Assembly: GCA_963920705.1 (NCBI GenBank)
Contig: OY987240.1
Span: forward strand, 7,605,676-7,669,675
From: Odiellus spinosus
Taxonomy: Eukaryota; Arthropoda; Arachnida; Opiliones; Phalangiidae
Length of the DNA stretch: 64,000 nt
Direction of reading: 5' to 3'
Notes under the pieces: generated by a model
Databases searched by the model: none
Told to the model about the DNA's origin: nothing
Seen by the model: only the letters and a program-made list of their open reading frames with translations
Program-made: the position numbers and the translations under genes
In this document: positions 45,869 to 57,219 of the stretch, piece by piece
How positions within the stretch are numbered: position 1 is the first letter of the stretch
Layout: every line of letters starts with the position of its first letter

Positions 45869-46860
45869 TACCTCCCCGACTGAACTTTAGTTCAGGGGGA
45901 GGTTTTACACTCGTCGTCTCTGTGTGGGTGTGTGTCTGTGTGTCACTTCCGGCGTACACTGCTTCCGGTGTAACCGGATATCACGTGACCTAGCTCGTGG
46001 AGCAAAAAGTCTAGAGACGTAATCATGCCAGCTTATCGTTCAATTCCGGGGAATTACCTCCTTTAAGCGTGGCTGCTACATTGCGTTTCAGATTTCGTGC
46101 AATTATATACAACAGGACGTCTCCCATTGGATATTATCGCCTTTCACCACCCACTTTACGGTCGAAACTCGATACTAGACAGTTGAAGGCGATTATACGC
46201 AATGGGACGTCTCCCACTGTTATAATCACCTCCGACCATCCCCACACCAAGGTCCAACCTCCAGTGTCCGATCTCAGCGGGCCATACTAGCGAGGCGTCC
46301 CTCACTAATATGGTCCACTTCAACCTTCCACTCTCCAAACATCGCCCCAACTACGGGTAATTTAGCTTTGCATACCAAGTGCATAGAGATCAAGAATCAG
46401 CAAGACATTGAGTTGAGGCCGTTTTCCTCCCATTTTCATGGTCACATCGCTCGATTAATAAAGGATTTCGAACGGTTTATATACTACCTTTTTGGAGTAA
46501 ATGCAAATGAGCCTTATGATGTGATATCGTTTAGGGAAATGAAACGCGAAATTAATTTATATTATAATTAAAAATATGAACTTAATCTGATTAATAATTC
46601 AGTTGAAAAATCAATTTAAATTCGAGATAGTTTAGAAGATATTTAGAAATTGACCTAGAAGATATTTATGAAATTGACCAAAAATTTCAAGAAATGTGAC
46701 CGTTTAATACCAGCTTGAGTTTGCAGCACGCGCTAAGCTGTTTTCCATATATAATTTAGTCCAGAAAGCAAAGGTATAAAGGGCAGTAAAGGCTTAGTCT
46801 TGCTTGAAACTTCGGCTGGATTGAAGAATCTAAATAAAAGTGCGTTTACACGGGTATCCA
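45869..46860 (+). repeat. Repeat family 1, left half (copy E)
   Basis: Starts TTACCTCCCCGACTGAAC with its hairpin partner CAGGGGGAGG, a TG tract, the CACGTGACC block and the GACGTCTCC blocks, to a block ending ACACGGGTATCCAAGATC, where it joins segment C instead of the right half. Confidence 0.8.
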
Positions 46861-47423
46861 AGATCCCGCCGTCCGCTGAATTCGAATTAATAGAGACAAA
46901 GGTACTTTGACAAAATTTGATAAGACTTCTTTCGGGTACGAGAGTATCTTTAGTTAAACACAGATTTAACTAATGAAATATTGATAAAGTAAATGAAGTA
47001 ATAGAAAGTAAGGTGACTGAATTGGTTACCAAAGGGTGAAATCATAAGCTTAGCCGAGCTTTATTAATTGCTTCATAATGGTAAACAAAAATTTTATTTC
47101 TTAAACAGTAGAATGATAAGGAATATCCATTGAATTTGAGTTAATAGATAGAAAATATAGTTTATTGAGTGGTTATACAAAGATTTCAATAATGAAAGAT
47201 TGATAAGGTATATGAAGTAATAGAGAGAAAGGTGGCTGAATGGGTTACGAAAAGGTTAAAACATAAACCTAGCCGAACTTTATTAAGTGGTTCTAAATTG
47301 ATGAACAAAAATTTAATTTATTAAACAGTAGATAAGCTATTTTTACTGGTATTTTTTATCGATAACTGAAAATTACATTCACTGGGTTCTTCTACCCGGG
47401 TAGCCCTCTTCAGCCCTTTAATT
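46861..47423 (-). repeat. Segment C/D tandem pair, second right copy
   Basis: Further inverted copy of the ~210-bp tandem pair, more diverged than 45240-45690, lying between two family 1 copies. It has no equivalent in the left arm, so the right arm gained, or the left arm lost, one family 1 plus C/D unit of about 1.5 kb. Confidence 0.75.
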
Positions 47424-49625
47424 ACCTCCCCGACTGAACTTTAGTTCAGGGGGAGGTTTTACACTGGTCGTGTCTGTGTGTGTGTGTGTCACTTCCTGTG
47501 TAAGCGGATATCCTGTGTAAGCGGAAATCACGTGACCTAGCTCGTGGAGCAAAAAGTCTAGAGACGTAATCATGCCAGCTTATCGTTCAATTCCGTTTAA
47601 CGGTAATTACCTCCTTTAAGCGTGGCTGCCACATTGAGTTTCAGGTGTCGTGCAATTATATGCAACAGGACGTCTCCAATTGCATATTATCGCCTTTCAC
47701 CATCCACTTTACGGTCAAACCTCGATGCTGGACAGTAGAAGGCGATTATACGCAATGGGACGTCTCCCATTGTTACAATCACCTCCGACCATCCCTACAC
47801 CAAGGTCCAACCTCAAGTGTCCGATCTCAGCGGGCCATATTAGCGAGGCGTCCCTCACTAATATAGTCCACATCAACCTTCCACTCCACTATCTCCTCCC
47901 TCTACGGGTCTTTGTGGTGCAGTTACCGAATGCCTAGGGTTACGATAAACGTCTAGACGTTGAAAAAGGGGGGTTTTCCCCAACTCTTCTCGGTTATTCG
48001 CTCGATGAATAAAGGTTCGCGAAAGCTATATATACCCCTTTTCCATGCCCAAACTATTTAGGCCTTATGGCGCGATATCTTTTAGTGAACTGAAGCGTAT
48101 AATGCATTTAAATTTTAATTTAATATTATAATATTGTTAATCTGAATCTTATTAATAACGAAGCTGAAAAATCAATTAAAAATTCGAGATAGTTTAGAAG
48201 ATATTTAAGAAATTGTCCAAAAATTTTGTGAAATTTGACCGTTTAATACCAGCTTGAGTTGGCAACACGCGCTAAGCTGTTTTCCATATATCATTTAGTC
48301 CAAAAAGCAAAGGTATAACGGGCAGTATAGGCTAAGGCTGGCTGCAAACTTGGGGTGGATTGAAGAATCTAAATAAAGGTACGTTTACACGGGCATCCAA
48401 GATAGAAATGATATAAGATTTAAAGCTGAGGCGGATTGATACAAAATGGTAAAACTCTTAAGAAAAATGATAGTCGTGAAAACTCTCCTTGAACAAAAGT
48501 ACAGTAGGTTTCCCGTGTTTAAAAAACAACAATTATGAAGAAAAAATTACATCTGATGTTGGAAAAAAATAGACTCCAGTTTTCTCCACTATAAAACCAA
48601 GAAACATTTCCGATTATTTTCATAATCGAAATAAGCCGTGTATTGTGAACTTCGAGACCAGGAGACCAGGAGACCAGACCAGACGAAAGAGAGCTATAAT
48701 GACTTAAGGGAGATAGTCAACCAGCGCAGAATGTTATCACCATTTGAAGTCAACAGAGCAGCGACACGGCTATCATTTATCACCAGAAAGAGACGGCCCG
48801 GCTACGAAGAATTGAAACGTGCAAGCAGTTAGTGTTTTCGAATTCGACATATGAGATACCTACAGTCAGTAAAAGCTCTCAGTTCTTCATACGGCCTCGT
48901 AATTGTAAACATAAAAGCAGCTATTCAAATATAAGTACTAACGGTATGGAAATTAGTCTACTTTCAGTCTTTTAACATATTTCTTTATCATAGGAGTGGG
49001 AACTAACGTCTTGTAAGCCAGTTTGGAAAATAACTTCTCGACCAGCTCCGTCCTTGGATTTTTCCAATGACTGGGATCACTCGTTTGATGAAAATATCAG
49101 TAATGGTCCTCTATTAGCACGTCAAAACAAGAATTTCGGACGAAACTGTACCGGAAGTAATTGCCAATCATCTACCGACAATGGGTTGTAAATGGAAAAT
49201 TCAGTCTAGAATATTTCTTGGTTTGTCCAAGAGGAACTTGCTACCATATCTTCGTTTTAGTTCCTTGTCTTCCTTACCATCACAGACTAAATCATTCGTC
49301 TTTATCAAATGAGTGGATTATCAAAGATAATCACACAGTACAGGCTATGCTTAAGCGTTAATTTATATTACAAGAATTTGTATTTTACATATTTACTTTA
49401 AAATAAACAATTCTTTGGTGTGTCTATTAAGAAGTCTACGACCTGCCGCGTATAATTATGGGTAACGCAGTACACTAAATGGGAGAAAGAGAAGTGTGAA
49501 TCAAATGCACAATGTTTCTTCTACGCTTCCAATTCTCTACATTTATTTTCATCTTTTATTTTAGGTAGGGTTAGGTTAGGTTTACGTCGGCGTCGGGGAG
49601 GTTATATTTTGGTTTCCCAACTTGT
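47424..49625 (+). repeat. Repeat family 1, full-length copy (copy F)
   Basis: About 2.2 kb in one piece from the hairpin start to GTCGGGGAGG and CCCAACTTGTT; outer right arm of the giant palindrome and inverted relative of copy D. The GAGAC microsatellite is nearly absent (48650-48690). All frames inside it are short and not conserved. Confidence 0.8.
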
Positions 49626-51992
49626 TTCTCTCTCTCTCAAGAAGCGCAACGTACATAAATAAAGAGTGAAGTTTTGCCTAAACGCGGTTGGTGAACAGTT
49701 TGAACAATATTTGTAATGAATTCCGATTAGTAGACGTATTAATAAACAGGGTGTATGTAACGACGTATGTTGCAGCAGTCTCTTTGAATTATCCACACGC
49801 ATTTTGAGTTGCAGTGCTTTTGGCCAAGTGTCATTACTATTAGATGTAGCAGTATCGGTTACCCGTAATCGTAACCATAAGCTAAAATACTTCTTACCAT
49901 AACCTTTTGAACAATTTCAAGCGTTCAACTATAGCTCAGCATTTGCATTCAACACGTTCGTGATCGACGCAGGCGTACTTATAAACTCATGTTATTGAAT
50001 TTTGCTACTTGAGATTAAGCTTATCTCTTTCGATTAGAAGCTTATAAAATTGAACATTAAGTTTAAAAACAATTTGGTCAAAGATACAATAAGCGTTTAA
50101 CAATTCCGATGTTTTTCTTGTTATGGGCATCAAACGTTTTTCTATGAACCTCTTCGGAAAGATTATTTTTCTCGATCGCTCGAATCTCTCTTAAAAATTT
50201 AAGAGACGAGAAAGGACACCGTTCGAGGAAGATATTCCCCCGAATAAAAAAGAGAATCGGTTATAGTACGTGTAAAACTTGTCCCGAGCTGAAGCTATAT
50301 TATCTTGACACAGTTTGTGGACGAATTCACCCTCGTAGCTCTTTAATACGCTTGCACTCGACGAGGAATACAAATTTTCTGTGAAAGTTCAGGATCATTT
50401 TTTTTTTGGAATTTTGAAAATTTTAATTGAATTTCGCTACATGGATCTTCTTTAAAGGTTCTCGGAAATGGCGTCGTAAATTTGTTAAAAATAAAAAGAC
50501 CTTGCCCATAATTTGATTTCAATACTTTTATGGGCTGAGTGTTTTTATAGAAAAGCAGAGTGTTTTATGAAAAAGCAATCTGGAGGTTTTTGTTTTTGGA
50601 AAAAGCAGAGAATCTTGCGTGTTTTTAACCGTAAGGTTTTTGGTCAGATACAAATATACGAACAAAGCGTGAAATTAAAATTTTTTCAATCATTTAGAAA
50701 AAGTTTAAGTGAAAACTGGGCCACTTACTACGCCTTACTCGTGTTTTTCCTGATCGACATAATAAAAGCAACCCGTCAATGCCACTTTTAGTAAAGAATG
50801 ATTGTAACATTAAAAAGCTGTGTGACATAACGTCGGATTTCACGCCAGATATATCTTTCGAATATTCAGCTATGGAGTTCATCCGTTTAAGTTTTTCCTA
50901 TGCTTTTATGACTTGATTATCAATATTGCAACTTGCGTATTGGTTGAATAAATGTCTGTGTTCTAGTCATCTAGGAAGTTACATATGTATACTATAGCCA
51001 GGAATATTATTTGTTTTCGAATTGAAGACGAACGAAGAGTATAATAAATCCATTTGGTGGAGAAATCTTAAGTATTCATTGGACAAAACTGTACAAATGG
51101 GACCTACTTTTTTCTTGGAAGTATTTTGTGGAACCTACCAATCAAACCAAGCCCCTTCACTATAGTAAATTACCTATTTTTTGATAGAAAAATTATATAA
51201 TTAGATCTCCATATTGTAAATACTCCCTTTATTAGTCAAGGTTAGTGGACTACCAGATGAATATATTTAGTCTGTGTTGGTTCGTTTGAACTGAACTGTT
51301 TTGAACTGGGTTCTTCTTCTTTATGCTAGTCTGAACTCGATAGAATTAGTTGATTGTTGATCTCCGTTTGGTTTAGACGTTTAGATATTAGCGGTAAATA
51401 ATAGTCGTTATGTAACTTTAAACTTATTTAATAATAAAACTAACTTAAATTTCATCAAGTATAATTAATTTATATATGGATATTATATCATTTTTGAAAT
51501 ATTCGCTTCAATCCTCTTCAATAAGAATATATCGAGGAATTTGAAGGAAATTGTTCAAAAAGGTAATTCTCGTCTATTCTAGCTTGATATGTGTACGTAA
51601 AAGTCCCAATTAATGAAGGCTATAAGATATCATATTGACCAAAATAACTAACGAACGAACGACTGAAGAAGGGCCTTGGCTCGTAACTTCTCGAAAAATA
51701 AAGTTTCTCAATAAATAAAATGTACCTAGTTCTTTGAAAAAACCATAATTTCTACTAAATCTTCCCCAGGGTAAATAAAAAGTGGGGTGGAAGAGGGAAA
51801 TATCTCGACCTTTTCTCTGTAGTTGAGAATAAGGCGTCATGGATCGGCGGGCCAATACCAAGCTCGGGCTAGTATGGCTAGTTTCCGTTTTCACGCATGG
51901 AGAATATCAATAAAAGCATGCTTAACACGTTTAAAAAAATATTTTCTACCTGTTCAATAATTTTCGCGTTCAAACTAAATTCTAAAATAGTC
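49626..51992. other. Unassigned AT-rich region
   Basis: No gene I can name. One possible exon: minus strand about 50376 down to 50191, preceded by a plausible acceptor (CTTTCACAG), coding for a stretch containing KSYEGEFVHKLCQDNIASAR; I do not recognise it and it may be chance. Frames at 50513-50791 and 51610-51894 have no domain or splice support. Confidence 0.4.
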
Positions 51993-52017
51993 CGAGGGGC
52001 TAGTCACTCGAGGAATC

Positions 52018-52255
52018 AGGTGTACAAAACCGGGGAAATCGATTTCCTGATTTCCAGAAATCAGAGGAAATCACTGGCAATCAGAAAAAAATAATGGGAA
52101 ATTTGAAAATCACGAGGAATCAGAGGAAATCACTGGAAATAAAAAGAAATCAGAGGAAATCAAATGGAAATCAAATAGAAATCAGTAATCATTTTGGGAA
52201 TCACAGGAAATCAAATGGAAATCAGAAATAATTTTGGGAATCACAAGAGTCTGTC
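52018..52255 (+). repeat. GGAAATCA-type minisatellite (left block)
   Basis: Short irregular units such as GAGGAAATCACTGG and AAATGGAAATCA. The related right block is at 54435-54915. Confidence 0.85.
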
Positions 52256-52439
52256 TGAATAGGGTAGGGTGGCCTAATTCTGAAAGCGTTTTAAGAAATT
52301 TGTGGTCTCGATTGCTATGGAATTTTAGCTTATGAAGTTAAGCATCTAATGTTAAGATTGAATTGTCGCGGACCCGTTGCGTTTAAAAACGACAGTAGCG
52401 GCTTCTAATTCTGAACGAACGACTCTAATTCTGCACACC

Positions 52440-52700
52440 GGGATAGAGCCAATAAGAAGGTCCATAATTGGGTGGACGCAAATTTGGGGAACGAACATTA
52501 GTTGGATGCGATAATTGGGTGAATATCAATTGGGTGGATCCGATAATTCGGTGTACGAAATTTGTCTGGATGCTTTCATTTGTTGGATGCGATAATGGGG
52601 AGAACGAGCACTGGATGGGCGTGATAATTCGGTGGTTAAAAACTGGGTGGACAAGTACTGGGCGGCTGTGCCAAGTATTTGGACGAATGTTGGGTTAACA
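52440..52700 (+). repeat. GGGTGGATGCGATAATT-type minisatellite
   Basis: Irregular ~30-bp units combining TTGGGTGGA, GATGCGATAATT and GAACGA. The reverse-complement version occupies 53200-53520, so the two blocks face each other. Confidence 0.8.
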
Positions 52701-52812
52701 GGCTGGATTATTGGCTGAGGATGTATATTTGGTCTAGTATTTCGGAAAGAAAGGGAAGAATTGTCATATTGGAGATGGCAGGTTTGGATAAGGTTAAAGT
52801 TTTTATGTACAA

Positions 52813-52881
52813 AACGCATAATATCAACCCAGACTGAATATTTGTACTACAAATATTCAGTCTGGGTCGATATTATGCGTT
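52813..52881. repeat. 34-bp stem hairpin
   Basis: Arms 52813-52846 and 52848-52881 are complementary with one mismatch around a single central base (AACGCATAATATC ... GATATTATGCGTT). It could extrude as a cruciform or fold as RNA. It lies roughly midway between the inverted minisatellites. Confidence 0.95.
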
Positions 52882-53029
52882 CCAAGTGAGTTTACGATAT
52901 TTCCGGTTCCGGACACCATAATATTAATGGTTAGGGTTTAAATTTTCGATCTACAAATGTGTTCAATGAAAGCTTTGGTTATGTTAGTTAATCTATTAAA
53001 CTAGCGCATTCCTCCAACTGGTTAATCCC

Positions 53030-53195
53030 TCCTGAAAGCCCGAAACCCTTGTAATATTTTAGGTTAGGTTAGTTAATCACTCGAACTGGCCCTTCCCTCT
53101 TATAATATTGTAAGTAAGGTTAGGTTAGGTTAGGTTAGTTAATCACTCGAACTAACCCATCCCTCCAAGTTGATTCCTCAATCTAACCCATCCAG
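53030..53195 (+). repeat. Minisatellite with TTAGG-like runs
   Basis: Units of about 50-80 bp with GTTAATCACTCGAACT, CCTTCCCTCTTATAATATT and GGTTAGGTTAGGTTAG. A larger block of the same family is at 55910-56470. Confidence 0.8.
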
Positions 53196-53199
53196 TGGA

Positions 53200-53520
53200 A
53201 CTCGGTGCAATGGAACATAGCCTTTAAATCCATCAAATTATCGTACTCATCAAATTGTTCCATGCGCCACATTTCCGTTCACCCAATTTTTGCATCCACC
53301 CACTTGCCATCTAAACAATCACCGCATCTAGCCAACTGTCGTTTACCCAATTTTCGCATCCACCCAAAGGTCACCCATCCAAGTATCGCATCTATCCAAC
53401 TGTCGTTCACCCAATTTTCTCAACCACCCAAAGGTCACCCATCCAATTATCGCATTAACCAAACTGGCGTTCTCCAGATATGGTACCCCGAATTTTAACA
53501 CGCCCAATTTTCCCCCAACC
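53200..53520 (-). repeat. Inverted partner minisatellite
   Basis: Units containing TATCGCATC, ATCCAACTGTCGTTCACCC and AATTTTC, the complement of the block at 52440-52700. Confidence 0.8.
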
Positions 53521-53539
53521 AGTTGCCGTAGACCCCTGA

Positions 53540-53965
53540 ACACCGTCTTGCTTCTAAATCTGAACTATCTTATAACATTTAAAAAAAAAGTGCCAATTTG
53601 AGAAAGGAACCACTTCTGCGCCTCGGATCGAGAAACGAGTGTCACCAACGCATTTCTTGGCCAAATTTAACAGGGGAAAGGCGGAGTTAGCGCGATCGAC
53701 CCAGTATTTGCGAGGTTATGGACGATTTAACATTTTTGCATTGCTTTGCCATAGAAGCCGTTAAGGAATCCTCATTTGGAAATCGTCGATAACTTCGCAA
53801 ATACTGGCTCGATCACGCCAATTCCGCCTAGTCCCTCATAATTTCGGCCAAGAAATAGATTGGTGACACTCGTTTCTCGATCGGAGGCGCGCAAGTGGTT
53901 CCTTTTGCATTTTTTTTTTTTTTTTACATGTTATAAGATAGTTCAGATTTCGAAGCAGGGGGTGT
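53540..53965. mobile_element. Palindromic (foldback/MITE-like) element 1
   Basis: Long inverted arms: AATCTGAACTATCTTATAAC (about 53559) through GGAACCACTT, AACGAGTGTCACCAA and CCAGTATTTGCGA mirror the second half, ending GTTATAAGATAGTTCAGATT near 53950. Short unpaired centre near 53730-53755. Non-coding; frames at 53836-54165 lie in the arms. Confidence 0.8.
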
Positions 53966-54024
53966 ACAGAATTGATATCAGGGCGTTCAGAATTAGAAGC
54001 TACCGTCTTAAAAAAAACCTCGCT

Positions 54025-54285
54025 AATTTGGGAAAGGAACCACTTCCGCACCTTGAATCGAGAAGCGAGTGTCATCAATGGATTCCTTGGCCGAATTTAA
54101 CAGCGGAAAGGTGGAATTTACGCGATCGAGCCAGTATTAGCGAAGTAAAGAAATCCTCATTTTGAAGGAAATCGTCCATAACTTCCCAAATACTGGTTCG
54201 ATCGCTCTACTTTCGCAACTCCCCTGTTAAATTCGGCCAAGAAATCCGTTGGCGACCCTCGTTTCCCGATTCGAGGAGCGGCCTT
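54025..54285. mobile_element. Palindromic (foldback/MITE-like) element 2
   Basis: A second, diverged member of the same family: AAAGGAACCACTTCC, GCGAGTGTCATCAA and GATCGAGCCAGTATT mirror AATACTGGTTCGATC, TTGGCGACCCTCG and the end near 54280. Its outer arms are shorter than in element 1. Confidence 0.75.
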
Positions 54286-54434
54286 TTATTTTTTTGTTGA
54301 TTTTAATTTTCCGCCGAAATGGTCAATTTTAAAGAACTTAATAATTAAAATTTTCAATGTTAAAATCGCATTGAAATTATATCCCATAGAAGCTATTGGG
54401 TCCTGTTTTTGGTTGAGTCGTGCACAGGCAGGTA

Positions 54435-54915
54435 CTCAAACGGAAATCGGAGGAAATCATGAAAAATATTGGAAATCTTAAATTTTTTAAGAAATCATGG
54501 AAATCAAGGAATTCATTTGGTAATCACAGCAATGACGATGAGTCACCGGAATCAATGGAAATCACGAAACGGTTCTCAAAAATTATGGAAATCAAGGATA
54601 TCACATGGTAATACCCGGAAATCATGAAAAATCACCGAAATCACCTAATTTTTTGGAAATCACTTTGTAATCACTGGGAATCACGAGAAATCACCGGAAT
54701 CAAATGGAAATCAGAGGAAATCACCGGAATCAAATGGAAATCAGAGGAAATCACCAACTTTTTTTGGAAATCAAAGGAAATCAAATGGAAATCAGGAAAT
54801 CACCAATTTTTTGGAAATCACCGGAAATCACTTAAATATTTTGGAATCGGAAATCACTTGGTAATCACTGGAAATCACCGGAAATCACTTAAATATTTTG
54901 GAATCGGAAATCGGG
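54435..54915 (+). repeat. GGAAATCA-type minisatellite (right block)
   Basis: Units such as GGAAATCACCGGAATCAAAT and TTTTTTGGAAATCA, in the same orientation as 52018-52255. The 102-codon frame at 54624-54932 is a repeat artefact. Confidence 0.9.
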
Positions 54916-54948
54916 TGTACAAAATATTTTGAAGTGACTAGCCCCTCG

Positions 54949-55639
54949 CCATGGTCTAAGAAAGAGTTTTACCCTGGACACGCGACTTGCAGCCTTCCAC
55001 TGTAGTTTACACAATTTTTTAAATAGTTAGGGATCCTGGTGGGGCAGTTCGCAGGCGCGTTAGCGGTAGAGATGGTGGAAAGGAAGAGCGTACCATCGAA
55101 GCATACTAGTACCGCCTCAATCGGTAATAACAGTTACTAATGACGTAGGGAACACACTGCGTGTCCTGGGACAAACTCTTAGTCTTTGATGTTCCTGATG
55201 CTGATTTGAGTATTTGACATATTATATTGCAATAGAGGGTTTCATATACTTTTCGAAATGAAATAGCTGGTTTCGTTTTTCGACTTTACACCAGATTATC
55301 GAGAAACGGGCCACAATATTCCTTACGAAAATTGTCTCATGGATTTAAATGCTCAACGCATTTGCAAAAAAAATAAGTTGTCCTTAAATACAATCCTTTG
55401 TCTGCTTTGGACTTGTCCATGGCATTTCTAATGATTCTATCGAGTTATCTGAATTAAGCTAAACATTCCAAAATAGTTGAATTTCCTGTATTTTATGAGA
55501 CGTATAGATTGATTTCAACTCCTGTAGTTGACCGATTGTTTATCACAAATTGCAACGATGTTATTATACGAAATAAAAATAAAACAATTATTTCCTTTCT
55601 GATAAGCAATAATTATGGGAACAAATAATTTGGATAGAC
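54949..55639. other. Unassigned
   Basis: No gene, RNA or recognised repeat seen. Confidence 0.5.
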
Positions 55640-55915
55640 ACATCAGTGTTTATACCCTTATCTAAACTCGAATTTCATCAGAAACCGTAATGTATTTTCC
55701 AATGGACCCGCGGCTCTTGATAACTGAAATCGTCGTTTCTCTCTTCCCACCGTCCACTGAATTCGAATTAATACAGACAAAAGAACTTTTGAAAAAATTT
55801 GATAAGACACTTTTCGGGTACAACAGTATTTCTAGTTAAACACAGATTTAAATAATGAAATATTGATTAAGGTATACGAAGTATCAGAAAGTAAGGTACT
55901 AGCCTGTCATTTTAA
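55640..55915 (-). repeat. Segment C repeat, extended form
   Basis: Reverse complement of 1255-1610, including the part specific to that copy (ACCCGCGGC / GAAACCGTAATG block) but with no long ACG tract. Confidence 0.8.
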
Positions 55916-56470
55916 CAAGTTAATCCCTAGCTCGGGCTAACCCGTCCCTCTTGTAATATATTAGGTAAGGTTAGTTAATCCCTCGGGCTACCCCGTCCAT
56001 CTGATAATCTTGAAGTTAAGGTAAGGTAAGGTTAGGTTAGATAACCCCTTGAAGTAGCCCATCCCTCCGACTACTTAATCCCTATAGCTCGGACCAACCC
56101 GTCGCTCTTGTAATATTTTAGATAAGGTTAGGTGAGTTCATCCCTCGAACTACTTAATACTTCCATTTAGTTAATCCCTCTGGCTACCCCTCAATCTGGT
56201 ATTCTTTAAGGCTTAGTTAGTAAATTCCTTTAATTATTCCATACCTCTTACTACTTAATCCCTCGGGCTACACTGTCCATCTGGTAATCTTTAAGGTTAG
56301 ATTAGTTAATCTCTCTTATTAGCCCATCCTTCCAACTAGTTAATCCCTAGCGTGGGCTAACCCTTCACCCTTGTATTATTTTTGGTATGATTAAGTTAGG
56401 TTAGTTAATCCCTTGACCTAGCCCATGACTATTTTACTGCTTTAGGTAAAGTAAGATTAGTTCATCTCTG
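55910..56470 (+). repeat. ~50-bp minisatellite with TTAGG-like tracts
   Basis: About ten irregular units with TTAATCCCTCGGGCTA, CCCGTCCCTCTTGTAATATT and GGTAAGGTTAGGTTAG. It starts at the end of the segment C copy. Confidence 0.85.
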
Positions 56471-57219
56471 TTTTTCGAGATTTGTACCAGAGTCTTAATT
56501 ACGTATAGATAGAAGCCTCATTTAAACGATATAATTTTTATTCAGCATTAGTAAGAATTAAGATTCAAAAGACCTATAAAGCAAAATAGTGAAATGTGGA
56601 AAAGGGGTATATTTTTGGGTAAAAAAAGAGACAAATTATACAAAAAAAAGGTTGCTTGGCACCCTTAAAAAGGCCCTTATCTAACTCGTATCAAACCCGT
56701 GAAGTGACACAAATTAATTGTTAGAGAAGGAGCAATTTAATATGTTTATAATTATAGTTAGTAGATATAGTTTACTACTCCAAAGATTTTATTATTATTA
56801 AATATTTTCTAAAAAAACGGATAAATACGACCTAGGCTTTTCCTAGGTCGTCTTAATATCCCAGGGAAATTAGGCCAAAAATTGCTTTAATTAGTAACAA
56901 GCTAATTCCAACGGCTATACCCATAATGCACTTATAATGGTTATTAATGGGAAAAATGTTTCTTCATTTCCGGGGACTGGAAGACCCCCAAAAATTGCCG
57001 TCATTTTGAAAATGTGCGTTTTTTGCATTTTACGCTTAAACCGTAACCCGTAGAAGTGAACTGTCAATGTAGAAAAGAACGAGGCTATAACATTAAATCT
57101 AGCGGTACATAATCAACTTTCTACGACTTACCGTTCTAAAGATACAGCCATTTGGATGAAGCGACATTTTGAATTTTTGAAATTTTGTGCAAAATTTTGC
57201 TTATTAAAACTGAAAAAAA
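56471..57219. other. Unassigned, with one perfect 10-bp hairpin
   Basis: ACGACCTAGG (56827-56836) and CCTAGGTCGT (56842-56851) form a perfect hairpin with a five-base loop. No gene seen otherwise. Confidence 0.5.

Larger units (their letters stand above)
51993..54948. repeat. Composite block bounded by 16-bp inverted repeat
   Basis: CGAGGGGCTAGTCACT at 51993-52008 is exactly complementary to 54933-54948, and GGTGTACAAAA lies just inside both ends (in direct orientation). Between them lie two GGAAATC minisatellites, an inverted pair of a second minisatellite, a 34-bp hairpin and two palindromic elements, listed separately. No target duplication is seen next to the 16-mers, so whether this is one element is open. 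Confidence 0.55.

Noticed and set aside
51993..54948. hAT element assignment from the CGAGGGGC ends
   Set aside because: The 8-mers next to the 16-bp inverted repeats do not match each other in any nearby register.
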